The notes: generated by a model not told the origin, from the letters alone. 5,423 nucleotides of DNA from Cyanobacteria bacterium T3Sed10_344R1 (GCA_003566335.1 PXDR01000140.1:1-5423); one strand, 5' to 3'; shown: positions 1 to 5,175, counted from the first letter of the stretch. A program made the numbers and translations.

Positions 1-441
1 AGCCGAGCGATCCCTGCCCCGATTTGGGCCTTGGTCTGTTTATTTGTGCTGTTCCCCGGCATCTGGCCCGGAGCCGTTGCCCTGGCGATCCACAACTTCG
101 GTATTTTGGGGCGGCTGATGGCCGAAGTGAACGAGAATTTGGACGATCGACCGGTGCGATCGCTGCGCGCCCTCGGTGCCCCCGCTCCCCAAGTTGTCCT
201 CTACGGCATCCTGCCCCAGAACCTGCCCCGGTTTTTGGCCTACAGCCTTTACCGCTGGGAGGTTTGCCTTCGGGAAACCGTGATTGTCGGCCTGGTTGGT
301 GCAGCGGGGCTAGGGCGACTGCTAACGCAACAGCTCAGCAGCTTTGACTACAGCAATCTCACCCTGACCCTGGGGGCGTTTGTGTTACTCACCTTTGGGG
401 TGGATGTGGTGAGCGCTAGTGTGCGGCGGGGGTTGCAGTGA
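1..441 (+). CDS. phnE: PhnE-type phosphonate/phosphite ABC transporter permease, 3' part
   Basis: This is the membrane-spanning subunit of an importer for phosphonate-type phosphorus compounds, working with a PhnC ATPase and a PhnD binding protein. It is open at the left edge: frame 1 runs from base 1, leaving 146 residues, roughly the C-terminal half of a usual 260-290 residue permease. Visible residues 8-38 form a hydrophobic segment. Residues 53-76 are the cytoplasmic EAA loop that contacts the ATPase, with G59 and the terminal ILPQNLP (70-76). LYRWEVCLRETVIVGLVGA (83-101) is typical of PhnE, and residues 120-141 form a last membrane segment before the basic tail SVRRGLQ. The family call is firm. 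The exact substrate (phosphonate, phosphite or another oxyanion) cannot be read from this part, and the partner genes would lie to the left, outside the window. No terminator-like hairpin was recognised directly after the stop on this strand. Confidence 0.9.
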   Translation, partial: SRAIPAPIWALVCLFVLFPGIWPGAVALAIHNFGILGRLMAEVNENLDDRPVRSLRALGAPAPQVVLYGILPQNLPRFLAYSLYRWEVCLRETVIVGLVGAAGLGRLLTQQLSSFDYSNLTLTLGAFVLLTFGVDVVSASVRRGLQ

Positions 442-480
442 GGGGGTGGGATGGTGGGATGGTGGGATGGTGAGGGGGGG
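442..480 (+). repeat. G-rich octamer tandem array with G-quadruplex pattern
   Basis: Three exact copies of TGGGATGG (447-454, 455-462, 463-470) sit between a G5 run (442-446) and a G7 run (474-480), starting one base after the phnE stop codon. The G runs of three or more are separated by loops of 1, 5, 5 and 7 bases, which fits the usual G3+N1-7 rule for an intramolecular G-quadruplex. The repeat is seen directly; the quadruplex is inference. Confidence 0.75.
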
Positions 481-532
481 AGGACGCCAACAGCCTTAGC
501 GAGCATTGCGAGCCATGCCCGAAGGGCTTTAT

Positions 533-560
533 AGCCAACAGCCAACAGCCAACAGCCAAC
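533..560 (+). repeat. Heptamer tandem repeat (AGCCAAC)x4
   Basis: Four perfect copies of AGCCAAC run end to end (533-539, 540-546, 547-553, 554-560). A related GCCAACAGCC lies upstream at 486-495. Short tandem heptamers between genes are known in cyanobacteria (the STRR class). Assignment to that class is by resemblance in unit length and location only. The array sits just downstream of the terminator of the minus-strand DUF4912 gene. Confidence 0.8.
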
Positions 561-567
561 CACCCAT

Positions 568-593
568 AAAAAAAGCGCGGCTACAGCCGCGCT
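568..593 (-). terminator. Intrinsic terminator of the DUF4912 gene
   Basis: Read on the minus strand, AGCGCGGC (593-586) pairs perfectly with GCCGCGCT (581-574) around a 4-base loop. A run of seven T follows (574-568, the first T shared with the stem foot). It lies 42 bases past the stop codon at 636-638. The GC-rich 8-bp stem, tight loop and T run make it a textbook rho-independent terminator on the minus strand; there is no T run on the plus-strand side. Confidence 0.9.
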
Positions 594-635
594 AAAGGTT
601 CAGTTGGATGTCATGAATCCATCAAGCGTAGCGCC

Positions 636-1922
636 TTAACCAATCCACTCTTCGACGGCTTCGGCTTTGGTGTTGGTGTTGCGAGAGGGGGTCTCGCGCT
701 CAAAGGTCATGTGGATTGAGCGGCTTTGCTCACCGTCTGAGGCCACGGCCAAAATCGGGTAGTCAATCACCCCATCCTGGAACGACATCTGGAAGCGGAA
801 GGTGCCGTCGTCGTTGAGCTTGATTGGGCGGCCGCCAATGGTCACCGTGGCATCGGGTTCGGTTGCGCCGTAGACAATCAGCTCAGCGTCTGCCACCAGC
901 CAGAACTTGCGGGGGCGTATCGGGGGGGCAGAGGCAGAGAAGCCAGCGCCGGACATGGTCAGCCCAGCGCCGGACATGGTCAAGCCTGCCCCAGAGGCCG
1001 TGGGGATCGCCCAGAGCCCAGCCCCCGAGGGGAAGACGTAGGAGCTGACGGTCTGCTCGGGGACTTGATGCATGGAGCCGAACAGCGACCCGGCGACCCG
1101 CTGCGCTTCTGCTGAACGAGCCATGGCAAAGACGTCGTCGTAAATCGGGTTGGCCCCAGCCGCACCATTGGCGCTGGCTGCTGCTGCCCGCTTGCTCGGG
1201 GGCACCAATTCCATCACGGTCTTGCCCTGTAGCTCTTCGCTCCAGTCCACGGCGACAAAGTGATCTTCCATCCAGTCAGAGGGATAGACCGGCGGGACAT
1301 GTACGGCAGCGGAACGAGCCAACATTAGCCAGCGGCCATCCTGGCTGAGATAGCCGATTTCTACCATGTAGTCGCGATCGCTGACGGGGATGGTGAGGTA
1401 CCATTCCCGCGCCATCTCGTCGCATTCGTATTGCTGCAAGCTGTGGGGGCTTTGCACATTGATGTCGATGTCGGTGACATCGTAAAACCGCAGGGCGAGC
1501 CGAGCGCCCCCCTGACGACGCAGGGCTTCCCGGTGCTCGTTGGGCACATCCCAGTAGGTGTAGGCCATTTGTGGGTCCCGAGGCAGCAGCACAATCCGGC
1601 TGTCGCCGTAGCCGTCGGGCAGTTCGGGCAAGCCTTCATCTACAGAAGCCAGAACTTCTGCAGTCATGTCAGCTTCTGCCACCTGAAACTTGGAGGCTTC
1701 GACTTCGGCCTTAACGTCGGGGGCTGGGGTTGCTGTGGCGGCAGTCATGGAAGCCGGGGCTGTGCGGGTGCGCCTCACGGCTTCAATTGCTTCGATTAGC
1801 TCCTCTTTGCGCATCCGGCTATAGCGAGAAACTTCGTACTCGCTGGCGACTTTGCGCAGTTGGCGCAGGGTTAAATCTTCTAGCGCTGACGTGTTGGGGG
1901 TGGGAGAGGGAGTTGAGGCCAT
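636..1922 (-). CDS. Rho_N-like and DUF4912 domain protein with SGAG repeats
   Basis: A 428-residue protein of unknown function, of a type I recognise as conserved in cyanobacteria. Residues 14-52 resemble the Rho termination factor N-terminal (SAP-like) domain, with LTLRQLRKVASEYEVS followed by a basic helix turn and EELIEAIEAVRR. A low-complexity Ala/Pro/Thr linker follows (about 53-72). Residues 98-230 match DUF4912, with the hallmark LPRDPQMAYTYWDVP (113-127). A region of four SGAG(L/F) motifs covers about 299-332. The C-terminal part (333-428) starts PPIRPRKFWLVADAELIVYG and is beta-rich, ending in TKAEAVEEWIG. There is no signal peptide or membrane segment, so a cytoplasmic protein is expected. 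The start is supported by AGGAG seven bases upstream. It is monocistronic, with its own terminator. The Rho_N-like part could bind nucleic acid; DUF4912 might bind a ligand or partner. Both roles are inference. Confidence 0.88.
   Translation of the reverse strand: MASTPSPTPNTSALEDLTLRQLRKVASEYEVSRYSRMRKEELIEAIEAVRRTRTAPASMTAATATPAPDVKAEVEASKFQVAEADMTAEVLASVDEGLPELPDGYGDSRIVLLPRDPQMAYTYWDVPNEHREALRRQGGARLALRFYDVTDIDINVQSPHSLQQYECDEMAREWYLTIPVSDRDYMVEIGYLSQDGRWLMLARSAAVHVPPVYPSDWMEDHFVAVDWSEELQGKTVMELVPPSKRAAAASANGAAGANPIYDDVFAMARSAEAQRVAGSLFGSMHQVPEQTVSSYVFPSGAGLWAIPTASGAGLTMSGAGLTMSGAGFSASAPPIRPRKFWLVADAELIVYGATEPDATVTIGGRPIKLNDDGTFRFQMSFQDGVIDYPILAVASDGEQSRSIHMTFERETPSRNTNTKAEAVEEWIG
943..984 (-). 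repeat. 21-bp in-frame tandem duplication coding SGAGLTM
   Basis: Bases 943-961 and 964-982 are identical at a period of 21, so seven residues (SGAGLTM) are encoded twice in a row. A diverged copy, SGAGF, follows towards the C-terminus, and an earlier SGAGLWAIPTA precedes it. Near-identity at the DNA level suggests recent expansion of the repeat, although constraint on the motif may contribute. Confidence 0.85.
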
Positions 1923-1929
1923 GTCGTTG

Positions 1930-1934
1930 CTCCT
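1930..1934 (-). promoter_or_regulatory. Shine-Dalgarno site of the DUF4912 gene
   Basis: AGGAG on the minus strand, seven bases before the ATG at 1922-1920. It is the evidence that fixes this start. Many cyanobacterial genes lack such a clear site, as two other genes in this window do. Confidence 0.8.
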
Positions 1935-2133
1935 GAAACAGTGTGCTTGAAATAGCTAGGGAAAATTGATGCGATCGCAACCCTTAAACACCCGTGTGAA
2001 CACTCTTGGGGATCGCTTGGGGATCAATATTGCAAAAAAACGTTACGGGATCAAGCCCTGATTCCCCCTGTTTTTCCGTTGATCTACGGTTTTTGGCCCC
2101 CGTGGGGATCGCAATGTCAGAGGATCATGACTT

Positions 2134-2163
2134 TTGCTGTCTGGTGAGACAATCTGGTAATAG
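2134..2163 (+). promoter_or_regulatory. Candidate sigma-70 promoter for the DUF2993 gene
   Basis: TTGCTG (2134-2139) and TAATAG (2158-2163) are separated by 18 bases and resemble -35 and -10 boxes. If used, the leader would be about 145 bases long. Match quality is moderate and similar pairs arise by chance, so this is only a candidate. Confidence 0.25.
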
Positions 2164-2313
2164 GCATAGGGGATCTGCTAGAAACGCCCGACATCTGTCA
2201 GGATTTGATTACGGATCTCAGGGTTATTCCATCCTCGGTGGCCGAAACAGTAGACTGGAATCCGGCCATCATCTCAACCGTTCTTTCCCAACCTTCACCG
2301 CACACTCTTGCCC

Positions 2314-3111
2314 ATGCCTTCTCTGTCCGACGGCAACCTTGCCGAGCTTGACGCCCCCCGCCCCAAAGGTTTTCGGTTAATTAGTCGGCTGCTGCCCCCG
2401 GCCCTGCGGATGTGGCTGCACTCCCAGGTCGAACAGGTGGAAACCCTCGACTTTCAGATTGAAGGGCGAGATCGGGATTTGCTCTCGGGCTACATTCCCC
2501 AAGTGCTAGTGACGGCGCGGCAGGTGGTTTACCAAGGGTTCTACCTGAGTGCGGCGGATCTCAAGGCCGAAACCATTCGGATTAACTTAGGGCAAGTGCT
2601 GCGGGGTAAGCCCCTGAAGCTGCTAGCATCTTTCCCGGTGAAGGCCCAGATCATGCTGTCAGAGGAGGATTTGAATGCCTCCCTGGTGGCTCCCATTTTG
2701 CAGGTCGGTTTGGCGGATTTCCTTGACCAACTGCTGGCGGTGCGGCGTACCTCGCCGGGGCTACAGGAATTATTGAGTGCGATCGCAGATCCCCACAGCG
2801 ATCACCTCCAGGTCGAGCGCCTGATCCTCACCCTTAAACCCGACCTGATTGTGATGCAGCTCTACGCTGAGCCTGAGCCCGGCCCCGATAGCCCCTGCGC
2901 CACTATCCACGCTCGTCTGGTGGTTCGGGATGGCCAGAACATTCAACTCAGCCAGCCCCGAGGGATCGCGTCCCAGCCTCCCCACGAGGCCATTCCCCTT
3001 CCCGAACTCGATGGCTTCACGGTTGATCTAGGGTCAGAAATTTATATTGAGCGCCTCGACCTGCAAGCCGGGCAAATTGAGTGGAAAGGCGTCGTCACGG
3101 TCATGCCCTAG
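2314..3111 (+). CDS. DUF2993 (LmeA-like) family protein
   Basis: A 265-residue protein that I recognise as the cyanobacterial form of DUF2993. The family includes mycobacterial LmeA, a phospholipid-binding cell-envelope protein; whether the cyanobacterial form binds lipid is inference. Landmarks are LLPPALRMWLHSQVEQVE (26-43), LLSGYIPQV (56-64), VVYQGFYLSAADL (71-83), IRINLGQVLRGKPLKLL (88-104) and LSEEDLNASL (115-124). These strand-and-turn segments suit an elongated beta-rich lipid-binding fold. There is no evident signal peptide or membrane helix at the N-terminus. The ATG at 2314 is chosen; an in-frame TTG six bases upstream is possible, and neither start has a clear Shine-Dalgarno site. 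It stands alone on its strand, divergent from the DUF4912 gene and convergent with cdsA, 51 bases from the cdsA stop; I see no clear terminator in that short gap. Confidence 0.85.
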   Translation: MPSLSDGNLAELDAPRPKGFRLISRLLPPALRMWLHSQVEQVETLDFQIEGRDRDLLSGYIPQVLVTARQVVYQGFYLSAADLKAETIRINLGQVLRGKPLKLLASFPVKAQIMLSEEDLNASLVAPILQVGLADFLDQLLAVRRTSPGLQELLSAIADPHSDHLQVERLILTLKPDLIVMQLYAEPEPGPDSPCATIHARLVVRDGQNIQLSQPRGIASQPPHEAIPLPELDGFTVDLGSEIYIERLDLQAGQIEWKGVVTVMP

Positions 3112-3162
3112 GTCTAGGTTCTGGGATCAAAGCCTTACGATTCAGACTCTAGAAATCGGGCG

Positions 3163-4026
3163 CTAGAATCGCGACAACAAGGGTAGCAGCAGCGTTACGT
3201 AGTAGTAGACCAGCGACGCGGTAAACACATAGCTGTCGGTGCGATCCAAAATACCGCCGTGGCCAGGAATGAGCTGTCCAGAGTCTTTGACCCCGGCATC
3301 TCGCTTCATGAGGGATTCTGTCAAATCCCCTAGCAAACTAGAGACGCCAATCAACACGCCCAAGGCAACCCCCGTCAGCCCCCACAAAGGCCACGCCAGC
3401 AGCCACGCCCCGAGCCAACCCACAAGCACGCTGCCGCCAATGCCAAACAGCGCCCCTTCCACGGTTTTCTTGGGGCTAATCTTAGACAGCGGCGTGCGTC
3501 CGACCCAGCGGCCAAAGGCATAAGCGCCAATATCTGCGGCCCAAATGCACAAGAACGCCAGCAGCGTGGTCGTCAGTCCTTGGGGCAAGTCCGTCAACGC
3601 CCAGCTCGTGGGCCAGTAGCCGCCCAGGGGGAAATTGGCCTCGGTGCCTAAATCGCGCAGGCGAATCCAGTAGCTGGGCAAATACGCCCCGTAAAACAGA
3701 CCCAAAATTGAGGCCGCGACATCGGCAATCGAGGCAAACTTGGGCTGAAACAGCAGATAAAAGCAGATGAACGTCCCGGCCAAAGGCAAAATGGCGTCCG
3801 CTAAGTCGGGGACTAAATGGGCCATCACCAATAAAATTTGGCTGACCACCAGGGTGGTTTTGACGGCGGGCACAATGCCCTTAGCCTGCACCAGCTGAAA
3901 AATCTCCCCTTGGCCCAGATAGACCAGCACCATAAAGCCCAGGGTGAAATACCAGCCGCCTAAAAATACTAGGCCCAAGGCCAGGCCAATTCCGATAATG
4001 CCGCTGATAATCCGAGGCCAGATCAT
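3163..4026 (-). CDS. cdsA: Phosphatidate cytidylyltransferase (CDP-diacylglycerol synthase)
   Basis: CdsA makes CDP-diacylglycerol and pyrophosphate from phosphatidic acid and CTP in the inner membrane. In cyanobacteria this feeds phosphatidylglycerol, their main phospholipid and a photosystem component. The 287 residues match the usual family length of about 285. Several hydrophobic helices fill the N-terminal two thirds. AADIGAYAFGRWVGRTPLS (163-181) and SPKKTVEG (184-191) are family motifs. Residues 238-264 fit the CDP-diglyceride synthetase signature: S238, K241, R242, K247, D248, H256, G257, G258, D261, R262 and D264. All key residues are present, so it should be active. The ATG at 4026 is well constrained, because an in-frame stop lies at 4047-4045 and MIWPRIISGI is a typical start. 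Oddly, an AGGA abuts the ATG with no spacer, so ribosome binding may be weak. yidD lies 98 bases upstream on the same strand with no strong terminator between, so co-transcription is plausible. Confidence 0.96.
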   Translation of the reverse strand: MIWPRIISGIIGIGLALGLVFLGGWYFTLGFMVLVYLGQGEIFQLVQAKGIVPAVKTTLVVSQILLVMAHLVPDLADAILPLAGTFICFYLLFQPKFASIADVAASILGLFYGAYLPSYWIRLRDLGTEANFPLGGYWPTSWALTDLPQGLTTTLLAFLCIWAADIGAYAFGRWVGRTPLSKISPKKTVEGALFGIGGSVLVGWLGAWLLAWPLWGLTGVALGVLIGVSSLLGDLTESLMKRDAGVKDSGQLIPGHGGILDRTDSYVFTASLVYYYVTLLLPLLSRF

Positions 4027-4047
4027 TCCTGCAAGTCCAAAAAGTCA

Positions 4048-4075
4048 CCCCCACTGGGGCGTCACAGTCGCCCCC
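4048..4075 (-). other. Competing stem-loops in the cdsA leader
   Basis: On the minus strand GGGGCG (4074-4069) can pair with CGCCCC (4061-4056), loop 7. The same CCCC (4059-4056) can instead pair with GGGG (4052-4049), loop 3; the second pairing is followed shortly by a TTTTT run (4043-4039 region). The pairings exclude one another. The stems are short (6 and 4 bp), so function is uncertain. Confidence 0.25.
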
Positions 4076-4124
4076 ATTCAACGGAATGACGCTGCCTAAG
4101 TCTGCATTAGTCTATCGTGATTCC

Positions 4125-4415
4125 CTATCCCTCTTGTTCTGAGGATGTGTCTTTCGGTGAATAGGCTGAAGCGATTGAAGGGATTGAAGCGTCAGAGTCG
4201 GGCGGTTCAGGTACTGGGTCGTAGCCGCCGGGGTGGAAAGGATGACAGCGACAAAGGCGACGAACGGCCAGTCCGCTCCCCTGTAGCGGCCCAAATCGGT
4301 CAATCGCCGTCAGGGCATATTGCGAACAGGTGGGCTGAAATCGGCAAGTAGGGGGAAACAATGGGGAAATCAACCCCCGATACGCCTGAATCAAGCCCAG
4401 TAAAATCACCTTCAT
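4125..4415 (-). CDS. yidD: Membrane protein insertion efficiency factor YidD
   Basis: YidD is a small inner-membrane-associated protein that improves insertion of proteins by the YidC insertase. The 96 residues carry the whole family signature: a hydrophobic N-terminal helix (2-12), [20 protein letters not shown] (12-31) with C24 and C30, [10 protein letters not shown] (33-42), and [18 protein letters not shown] (52-69) with C57 and H58. The tail from about residue 70 is polar, Ser/Asp/Glu-rich and likely disordered; such tails vary in the family. No clear Shine-Dalgarno site precedes the ATG, but the start fits the canonical N-terminus. A terminator at about 4550-4584 separates it from the gene upstream, so its promoter should lie at 4416-4548. 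A TTGACC (4505-4500) is a possible -35 box, but I see no good -10 at the right distance. cdsA follows 98 bases downstream. Confidence 0.95.
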   Translation of the reverse strand: MKVILLGLIQAYRGLISPLFPPTCRFQPTCSQYALTAIDRFGPLQGSGLAVRRLCRCHPFHPGGYDPVPEPPDSDASIPSIASAYSPKDTSSEQEG

Positions 4416-4516
4416 TGCTTAAGTTTGCGTTATTGCCCGCGCTTTACTCCCTACGATAGCGACCTCTGGCGCTGATCGCAGCACTGAGCTTGCCCCGCTG
4501 GTCAAGATCCCGGCAT

Positions 4517-4559
4517 AAATAAGCCCAGAAACAAGCCAAAATAAGCCCAAAAACAAGCC
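4517..4559 (-). repeat. 21-bp direct repeat beside the terminator
   Basis: Bases 4517-4537 and 4539-4559 match at 20 of 21 positions, one base apart (period 22). The second copy includes the T tract (as read on the minus strand) and one foot of the terminator stem at 4556-4584; the first copy repeats the T-rich segment further downstream. It looks like a tandem duplication at the 3' end of the transcription unit. Confidence 0.8.
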
Positions 4560-4584
4560 GCTGCACTGAAACAGCGCAGCGGCT
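4548..4584 (-). terminator. Intrinsic terminator of the small conserved gene
   Basis: AGCCGCTGC (4584-4576 on the minus strand) pairs with GCAGCGGCT (4564-4556) as a perfect 9-bp stem. Inside it, CTG and CAG (4574-4572 with 4568-4566) can extend the hairpin past one mismatch to a 3-base loop. On the minus strand the stem is followed by TGTTTTTGGG (4555-4546), giving a T5 tract. It lies about 70 bases beyond the stop at 4656, so yidD is likely a separate unit. Confidence 0.8.
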
Positions 4585-4655
4585 CACGGATTAAAGGGCA
4601 GTGGTTACAGAACTTAGCCACAACCCTTGTTCTGATGGGGCGGGCGAGCTTTGGA

Positions 4656-5039
4656 CTACTTTTTGATGTCTCGGGCCATGTTGCGGAACATATCGAGGTT
4701 ACTGTCGGCCTGCCGCCGCTCTAACTTGGGCTTTTCGGAGGCGACTTCTGGGCTGCCGCTGCTGGTTTGAGTGCTGGTGGATCTGGGCTTACCGCTTTCG
4801 TCCATATCCATCTTTTGCATAGCCGAAATCTGCCGCACGCTCTCCATTTCTTCGCTCATGCCCTTTTTCTTGGCAAAGGTTCGCTTCACGGTTTTGGAAG
4901 TGCGCATGTAGTCGATGTCGCCAAAGGTCTGGGCATCGTCATCGCTCAAATAAAAGGCCCGCTCATTTTTGGGAGCCTTGGGAGCGGGCTGCTGTTTTTC
5001 TTTCTTGCCACCAAACAACCCGCGAATAAATCCGGTCAT
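4656..5039 (-). CDS. Small conserved hypothetical protein with FGDIDYMRT motif
   Basis: A 127-residue protein of unknown function. It reads like a cyanobacterial conserved family, but I cannot attach a gene name. The N-terminus MTGFIRGLFGGKKEK could form a short amphipathic helix, followed by a Lys/Pro/Gln-rich linker. The core is ERAFYLSDDDAQTFGDIDYM (26-45) then RTSKTVKRTFAKKKG (46-60). Residues about 80-110 are a polar Ser/Thr/Glu/Lys stretch, likely disordered, and the end is NLDMFRNMARDIKK (114-127). There is no signal peptide, cysteine cluster or true membrane helix. The short conserved ends joined by disorder suggest a peptide-like adaptor, which is inference. The start is supported by AGGAG six bases upstream. 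It lies downstream of fbaA on the same strand, but a terminator lies between, so it is probably transcribed from its own promoter near 5090-5117 and ends at the terminator at 4548-4584. Confidence 0.82.
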   Translation of the reverse strand: MTGFIRGLFGGKKEKQQPAPKAPKNERAFYLSDDDAQTFGDIDYMRTSKTVKRTFAKKKGMSEEMESVRQISAMQKMDMDESGKPRSTSTQTSSGSPEVASEKPKLERRQADSNLDMFRNMARDIKK

Positions 5040-5045
5040 GCTACT

Positions 5046-5050
5046 CTCCT
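5046..5050 (-). promoter_or_regulatory. Shine-Dalgarno site of the small conserved gene
   Basis: AGGAG on the minus strand, six bases before the ATG at 5039-5037. It is well placed and supports this start for an otherwise unknown protein. Confidence 0.8.
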
Positions 5051-5089
5051 AACGACTTACCAAGAATTTTCAGCGCACTATCAGTTTAT

Positions 5090-5117
5090 CTTATATTAAC
5101 TTTTGTAGCTGACTTAA
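5090..5117 (-). promoter_or_regulatory. Candidate promoter of the small conserved gene
   Basis: On the minus strand TTAAGT (5117-5112) and TATAAG (5095-5090) lie 16 bases apart in an AT-rich stretch. They sit between the fbaA terminator and the gene start, about 50 bases before the ATG. The -35 match is weak and the -10 fair. Placement is the better argument, because the preceding terminator requires a promoter here. Confidence 0.4.
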
Positions 5118-5123
5118 GATCTG

Positions 5124-5152
5124 AAAAAGGCCACAGCAATTGCTGTGGCCTT
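5124..5152 (-). terminator. Intrinsic terminator of fbaA
   Basis: Bases 5127-5152 are a perfect 26-base palindrome with 13-base arms. As a hairpin it gives an 11-bp stem (5152-5142 with 5137-5127) and an AATT loop. On the minus strand it runs into TTTTT (5128-5124). It lies about 40 bases past the aldolase stop. The plus strand has no matching T run, so it is directional. Confidence 0.92.
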
Positions 5153-5153
5153 G

Positions 5154-5175
5154 AGCGAGTCTTAGGTGACTCGCT
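5154..5175 (-). other. Second stem-loop in the fbaA 3' untranslated region
   Basis: AGCGAGTC (5154-5161) and GACTCGCT (5168-5175) form a perfect 8-bp stem with a 6-base loop. It starts 18 bases after the aldolase stop and sits one base from the terminator hairpin. It has no T tract of its own, so it is not a terminator. Protection of the mRNA 3' end is a possible role, by inference. Confidence 0.6.

Larger units (their letters stand above)
1923..2313. other. Divergent intergenic region with GGATC cluster
   Basis: About 390 bases separate the divergent DUF4912 and DUF2993 genes. I see no credible gene or RNA gene in it. It holds a HIP1 octamer (1971-1978) close to the DUF4912 start. CTTGGGGATC occurs twice in direct repeat one base apart (2005-2014, 2016-2025). 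In all, seven GGATC words occur in the same orientation (2010, 2021, 2048, 2106, 2122, 2171 and 2213 as first bases), four of them extended to GGGGATC. A candidate plus-strand promoter lies at 2134-2163. The length suggests that regulation of both genes is housed here, or a long leader on the DUF2993 transcript. Confidence 0.6.

Noticed and set aside
24..347. Plus-strand open frame of 107 codons overlapping the permease
   Set aside because: It is a shifted reading of phnE; its Arg/Pro-rich product has no family character, whereas the frame from base 1 gives clear PhnE motifs.
442..560. CRISPR array suggested by the clustered short repeats
   Set aside because: Units are 7-8 bases with no spacers and no cas genes nearby; these are simple tandem repeats.
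348..563. Minus-strand open frame across the phnE end and repeats
   Set aside because: Its protein is made largely from the G-rich octamer and AGCCAAC arrays read in reverse, and it has no convincing start signal.
824..1799. Several open frames on both strands within the DUF4912 gene
   Set aside because: All overlap a long frame with recognisable domains, a good ribosome site and a matching terminator, so they are shadows.
2308..2313. TTG start two codons before the DUF2993 ATG
   Set aside because: ATG is the commoner start, and neither site has a Shine-Dalgarno signal to favour the longer form; the difference is only two residues.
2006..2380. Plus-strand open frame of 124 codons in the divergent region
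   Set aside because: It overlaps the DUF2993 start in another frame, has mixed low-information composition and no ribosome site. The region reads better as regulatory DNA.
3107..3118. CCTAG/CTAGG inverted repeat at the DUF2993 stop as a terminator
   Set aside because: The loop is only two bases and the stem five, with no T run, so a functional hairpin is unlikely.
4145..4351. Plus-strand open frame antisense to yidD
   Set aside because: It lies wholly within yidD, whose motifs are complete; the Arg/Lys-rich product is a mirror of that coding sequence.
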